A DNA stretch of 64,000 nucleotides, from NCBI GenBank assembly GCA_029961685.1, contig JARWKL010000008.1:6202501-6266500 (forward strand), given 5' to 3'. Under the pieces are notes generated by a model. It saw only the letters and a program-made list of their open reading frames with translations, made no database searches and was not told the DNA's origin. This DNA is from Aristolochia californica (Eukaryota > Streptophyta > Magnoliopsida > Piperales > Aristolochiaceae). Within the stretch, counting starts at the first letter, position 1, and the number at the start of each line of letters is the position of its first letter. Position numbers and translations under genes: made by a program. This document shows positions 44,970 through 50,900 of the stretch, one piece after another.

Positions 44970-47900
44970 GTGTTTGTAACCGGATTCTTGCAGGGGCCCA
45001 CCATGTGTAAGATCAAACCACAATTTTCCCGAAGGGAAACACCTGATAGAGAGGCAAATTTCTTCTTAGTATGTAACCAACTCAAGATAAGGCCCACTGC
45101 CTGAGAAGCTGTATTATCCGGGGTGCTAGCCTTGGAGTTGAATCTCCCATTATTTTGCTCGAGTCATAGGCACCATGGGACATGCGCAAGGCATGCCAAG
45201 AGAATTATCTTGCCCAACCTAGGAAGGCGGATCCCCATAACCATCTCATAGGTGCCAAAAAGGTCATGATGTAGCCCCATTTGCTGGATTGTTTCATCGC
45301 ACACACCACAAAGGGGACAAGTACGATAGGGGGCTGTGTAGCCTATTTTATGGAGGTTGCTAGAGGTGAGGATCTTTTATCTGATGACCGTCCACACGAA
45401 GAATTTGATTTTACTAGGTGGATGTTGTGAATCGGCCATTAATGTTGTGCTTCCATGCCAGTTTATAAACTACAAGCTCACGAATAATAATGTTGCTGAG
45501 TCTGGAGAGGAGAGAGCAAAAAGCCAAAGTTTCCTCATCATTTAATCCTCAGCAAAATGTGAGACTCCATGAGCGATCTCTCCAAGAATCGGCCACTAAG
45601 CAAGAGAGGTCTCTCGCCACCCTAGAGAGCCCCGGGAAATCCTTGGAGAGGGGGCGGGAGTCGCACCATTCATCCAACCAAAAGTGGAGGGTCCTTCCAT
45701 TGCCTGTGTGAAAAGAAGTTACGTCTCTGAATATTGGGAGTAGCTTTGAATTGATTTCCATATCGGTGATAGGAGGCGAGTAGCGCCATCCTCCCTCCAC
45801 CAGGCACCCGAAGGTTGAAGATAGAACCTGACCATATCTCCCCATAGGCTGTTATGCGGTTGTGGGTCATATTACTACTAGTTGGTTGTTAAGTTGTGGA
45901 GTTTAATCAATGCCTTACACTGAGTCGGTGCGTGGTTAGGGATTTCACTCTTGTATTACAGTTGCCCTAATTTTTCCTTTATATTTGGGGGCGCCGCTAT
46001 TAGGGTTTGATTATCATCATCGGAGAAGGATTTTGAGTTGCGGCACAAGAGAGGATAGAGAAAAGCACTAGTGACTGTGTGTGATTTTTCTTGTAAACTA
46101 TTTCATCTTCATAGTGGATTACTATAGTAGCGAAAGACAAGACGTAATCTCACCTTGAGGCGAACCTGTATAAATCTTGTTGTATTTTTGTGCCTTTTTT
46201 TCTTCTTTCGTGATTATTATTATTGCTCTCATTAATTTGGAATTAGGGCATCTAATTCCTAACACTAGCTTCATTCTCGTCGAGAATTCTCTTCCCTCAT
46301 GGGAATGCTGCTTTATAGCAACTGGCGTGTCCTCGCCCACATGGTGGGCCCGAAAAAGGCTCTTGGCATGGTCGAGTGGTTCCCCCCACCCCCGGGCAGC
46401 ATCAAGCTAAACTTTGACAATAGCGCTTTGGGTTGCCTGAGCCCGGCTGGTTTTGGAAGTGTTTTTCTTAATTCTTCGGGTGAGGTCATTCTATTTTATG
46501 CGGGTCCTCTGGGTCTTGCTAATTCTACCATTGTTGAAGTCTCTTCCCTTTTTTTTTTTTAAATAATGCAGAATTTTATTAAGACAAAAACTCAAGAGAG
46601 CAAATTACAAAAGGGAGAAACCTTCCCAAACAATGAGAGATTGCTGGGAAGTTCCGAATTTAGCCAATTTATTAGCCAAAGAGTTGGCTGATCTAGGAAT
46701 GAGATTCCAATTACAATGAATAGATGACACAATGTCAGCAATACAATCAGTGATAGGCCAGTGGTGCCAAGGGGGGGAGCTATCTTTTGAACACCAACTG
46801 ATGACAGTCTTCAAGTCTCCTTCAATAATTAGTTTGTCATGGAGACGTTCCTTGAAGATTCGGAGGCGGAATAGAAGAGCATTTACTTCAGTAGTATTTG
46901 AATCAGCAATGCCCACCGGCCCAGCATAAGAAAGAATAGGGTCTCCATTGTTGCCTCTTAAAACACCACCTGCTTCGGCCGACCCAGGACAGCCAATAGC
47001 ACTACCGTCAAAATTGAGTTTGAAGCAGTAGCAAGGGGAAGGATCCCAGATAGCTATAACCGGAGTCCTTCAAAGGCATGTCATATGAGTGATCAAACTC
47101 TAATTTTCCTGAAGGGAAACACCCAATAGAGTGACAAACTCATTTTTTGTATATAACCAGCTCGAAATAAGTCCAACAACATGTGAAGCCGTATTGTTCG
47201 GGGTGCTAGCTTTGGAGTTGAATATCCGATTATTTTGCTCGAGCCATATACACCAAGGGACATGCGAAAGACAAGCCGAAAGAATTAATTTGCCCAACCG
47301 AGGAAGGCAGATCCCCCTAACCATCTCATAAGTGTTGAAGAGGTCCTGATGAAGCCCCATTTGGAGCCCAATCTTATGAAAAATCTTCATTCGGACTTAC
47401 CAAGAAAATCCACAACGTAAGAGAACATATTAGACTGTCTCATCGCACACACCACAAAGGGGACAAGAACGATCAGGGGCAGTGAAGCCTCTTTTATGAA
47501 GGTTGTCAAATGTGAGGATCTGTCTTCTGATGACCGACTACACGAAGAACTTGATTTTACTTGGCGCTGAGAGCTTCTCCATCAGCAAGATACATCTTCT
47601 CATGATCTCCATCAACATAATTCTCCATGATCTCACAATATGTGGTGGTGTGAAAAGAAGCTCCTCAATCTAATACCCAAGAGTCAATAGGGCTATCAAC
47701 CGACAAGAGTAAAACATCTTGTACCTCTTCAGTCACTGCGTTTGTAGCATCATTTTTCTTTTCATCTTTCTTCGAAGCTCTGCAGTTCTTCTTTATGTGA
47801 CCAGACTTGCCACAATTCCAGCATTCCATATTCCTTTCGAATTTGGACTTGCTTCTACCATTCCTTGACTTCCCTCTACCATTGCCCTTGTTTGAATTCT

Positions 47901-50900
47901 CGAAGTTCTTGCCCCTAGTATCAACACTTAGGGCAGAATTAGATGTCGACGCTTCTCCAGAGTTCTTTCTACGAACATCCCCCACGAGAATGGTATCCCG
48001 AATATCATTAAAGATCAACTTCCCATTGCCTAGAGAGTTGTTGACTGCAACCCTCATAGGCTTCCAACAATTTGGCAGGGACGCCAAAAGAATTAAAGCA
48101 TGAACCTCATCATCAAATTTAATTTGAATAGATGTCAATGATTGATAATTGTGCTAAACTCATTCAAATGTGATGCAACTGATGTATTTTCTGTCATCTT
48201 TAAATTGAAGAGCTTTTTCATGAGATGTACCTTATTATTTGCGGAAGGCTTCTCATACATGTCGGACAGAATCTTCATCATCCCCGCAATGATATTTTTC
48301 GACGCCACATTGTGAGCAATGTTCTTCAACAGTGTCAACCAGATTACTGCCAACACTTGTCTATCAAGGGGATTCCACTCATCATCGTTCATATCTTCTC
48401 GTTTCATAACCAGAGGTGGTGCGTGCAACTTTTTACTATACAGATAATCTTCGATTTGCATCCTCCAGAATGCAAAATCCATACCATCAAACTTATTGAT
48501 CCCTAGTGCCAATCCTTCTCTGCTAGCCATTGCTCTCAATCACGAACCAAAGCTCTGATACCATTTGTTAGGAATTAAACGCCCAAATTCCAAACCAACG
48601 AGAGTAATAATAATAATCGCAAAAGAAGGGAAAAAACAAGCACAAAAAAGCACAACAGGATTTATACATGTTTGCCTCACAGTGAGACTACGTCATGTCT
48701 TCCGCCGCTGCAATAATCCACTATGAAGATGAAATACTTTACAAGAGAAATTGCATACTTACAGGTGTTTCTCTCTCACTTCTTGGGCTACAACTCGAGA
48801 AGTTCCTCGGCATAAGATGATCAAACCCTAATAGCGGTGCCCCTCAATTATAAAGAGAAAATTAGGGCAACCGCATTATGAGAGTGAAATTCCCAAATTG
48901 CCCTTAATAAAATAACAGTTAATATATCGTGGATCGGGAGTTAATTAGGTCAATCCGCGACCAACTCAGCGTAGGGCGTTAATTAGGCTCCACAACTTAA
49001 CACACTGGCCCTGCATAAGATAGAATAGGGTCTCCATTGCTGTCTCTGAAAACACCACCAGCTCCAGTTGGCCCAGGACAACCTAAAACACTGCCATCAA
49101 AATTGAGTTTGATGCAATCGTAAGGGGGAGAATCCCAAGTGGCCATAATCAGAGTTCTACACGGACCCGCCATATGCGCGATCAAGCCCCAATTCTCTTG
49201 AAGGGAAACACCCAATAAAGAGGCAAACACTTTTCTGGTGTAACAAACTCGATATAAGGCCCACTACATGAGAAGCCTTGTTTTCCGGGGTACTAGCCTT
49301 GGAGTTGAATCTTCGGTTATTGCGCTCGAGCCAAAGGCACCATGGGACATGCGCAAGGCATGCTAAGAGAATTAGCTTGCCCAACCTAGGAAGGCGGATC
49401 CCCATAACCATCTCATAGGTTCCAAAGAGGTCCTGATGTAGCCCTATTTGGAGTCCAATCTTCTGAAAAATCTTCATCCAGACTTGCCAAGAGAAATCAC
49501 AATGTAATAGAACATGTTGGACTGTCTCATCGCTCATACCACAGAGGGGACAAGTACAATCAGGGACGGTGTAGCCTCCGCAATGGAGGTTGTTAGAGGT
49601 GAGGATCTATTCACTTATGGCCGTCCACATGAAAATTTTGATTTTACTAAGTGTTGAGAGCTTCCATGTCAAGTTTGCCTTGTGCTCCTGCATGCTGTAA
49701 TCTTGCTTTCTGATATGAGAGTAGGCGGATGCAACTGTGAATCGGCCATTAATATTGGGCTTCCATGTTAGTTTATCAACTGCATGCTCACGGATAGTAA
49801 TGCTGTTAAGTCTGGAGAGGAAAGCAAAAATCCAAAGTTTCTTCATCATTTAATCCCCGACGAAACGTTAGACTCCATGAGCAGTTTCTCCAAGAATCTA
49901 CCACTGAGCACGAGAGATCCCCCGCCACCCTAGAGAGCCCTATGAAATCCTCATAGAGGGGGAGGGGCTGGGGGCCGCACCATTCATCAGACCAAAAGAG
50001 AAGGATCCTTCCATTGCCTGTGTGAAAGGAAGTTACATTTCTGAATATTGGGAGGAACTTTTAAATTGATTTCCATATCGGGGATAGGAGGTGAGTAGCG
50101 CCATCCTCCCTCCACCAGGCACCCGAAGGTTGAAGATAGAACCTGACCATATCTCCCCATAGGTTGTTATGCTTGATGTTGAAGTTCCAGATCCATTTGA
50201 GCATAAGGGCATTGTTTATCTCCTTCGTAGGCCGGATGCCCAAACCACCTCGATTGTGGGGCTTGCGAATATTCATCCAACTCACCAAATGATATCTGAA
50301 GGTGTCATTTGATCATTTCCAGAGAAAACGCAGACGGATGGCGTCAATCCTGTAGCAAACAGAGGCCTATACAGAATCTGCCACTGAGCATGAGAGATCC
50401 CCCGCCACCCTAGAGAGCTCTATGAAATCCTCATAGAGGGGGCGGGGGCCGCACCATTCATCCGACCAAAAGAGGAGGATCCTTCCATTGCCTGTGTGAA
50501 CGGAAGTTGCATAGCTGAATATTGGGAGGAACTTTTAAATTGATTTCCATATTGGGCATAGGAGGTGAGTAGCGCCATCCTCCCTCCACTAGGCACCCGA
50601 AGGTTGAAGATAGAACTTGACCATACCTCTCCATAGGTTGTTATGCTTGATGTTGAAGTTCCAAATCCATTTGAGCATAAGGGCATTGTTCATCTCCTTC
50701 GTAGGCCGAATGCCTAAACCACCTCGATTGTGGGGCATGCGAATGTTCATCCAACTCACCAAATGATATCTGAAGGTGTTCTTTGATCATTTCCAGAGAA
50801 AACACAGACGGATGGCGTCAATCTTGTAGCAAACAGAGGCCGAACAGTGCATGAAGGATAATAAATAGTGTGGCAGTCCTACCAAACAAGACTTGAGGAG

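Larger units (their letters stand above)
44227..46548 (+). mobile_element. Older LINE copy, split twice
   Basis: Plus-strand LINE pieces: 44227-44437 ([21 protein letters not shown], then [11 protein letters not shown]), 45871-45886 and 46265-46548 ([48 protein letters not shown], the RNase H start). The reading matches the LINE order when the two inserts, a minus-strand LINE (44438-45857) and an LTR (45887-46264), are ignored. The 3' end is cut off by the poly(T) of another LINE at 46549. Confidence 0.85.

Noticed and set aside
44904..45104. Gly-rich ORF on the + strand
   Set aside because: Created by the 44-G tract on the antisense side of a LINE.
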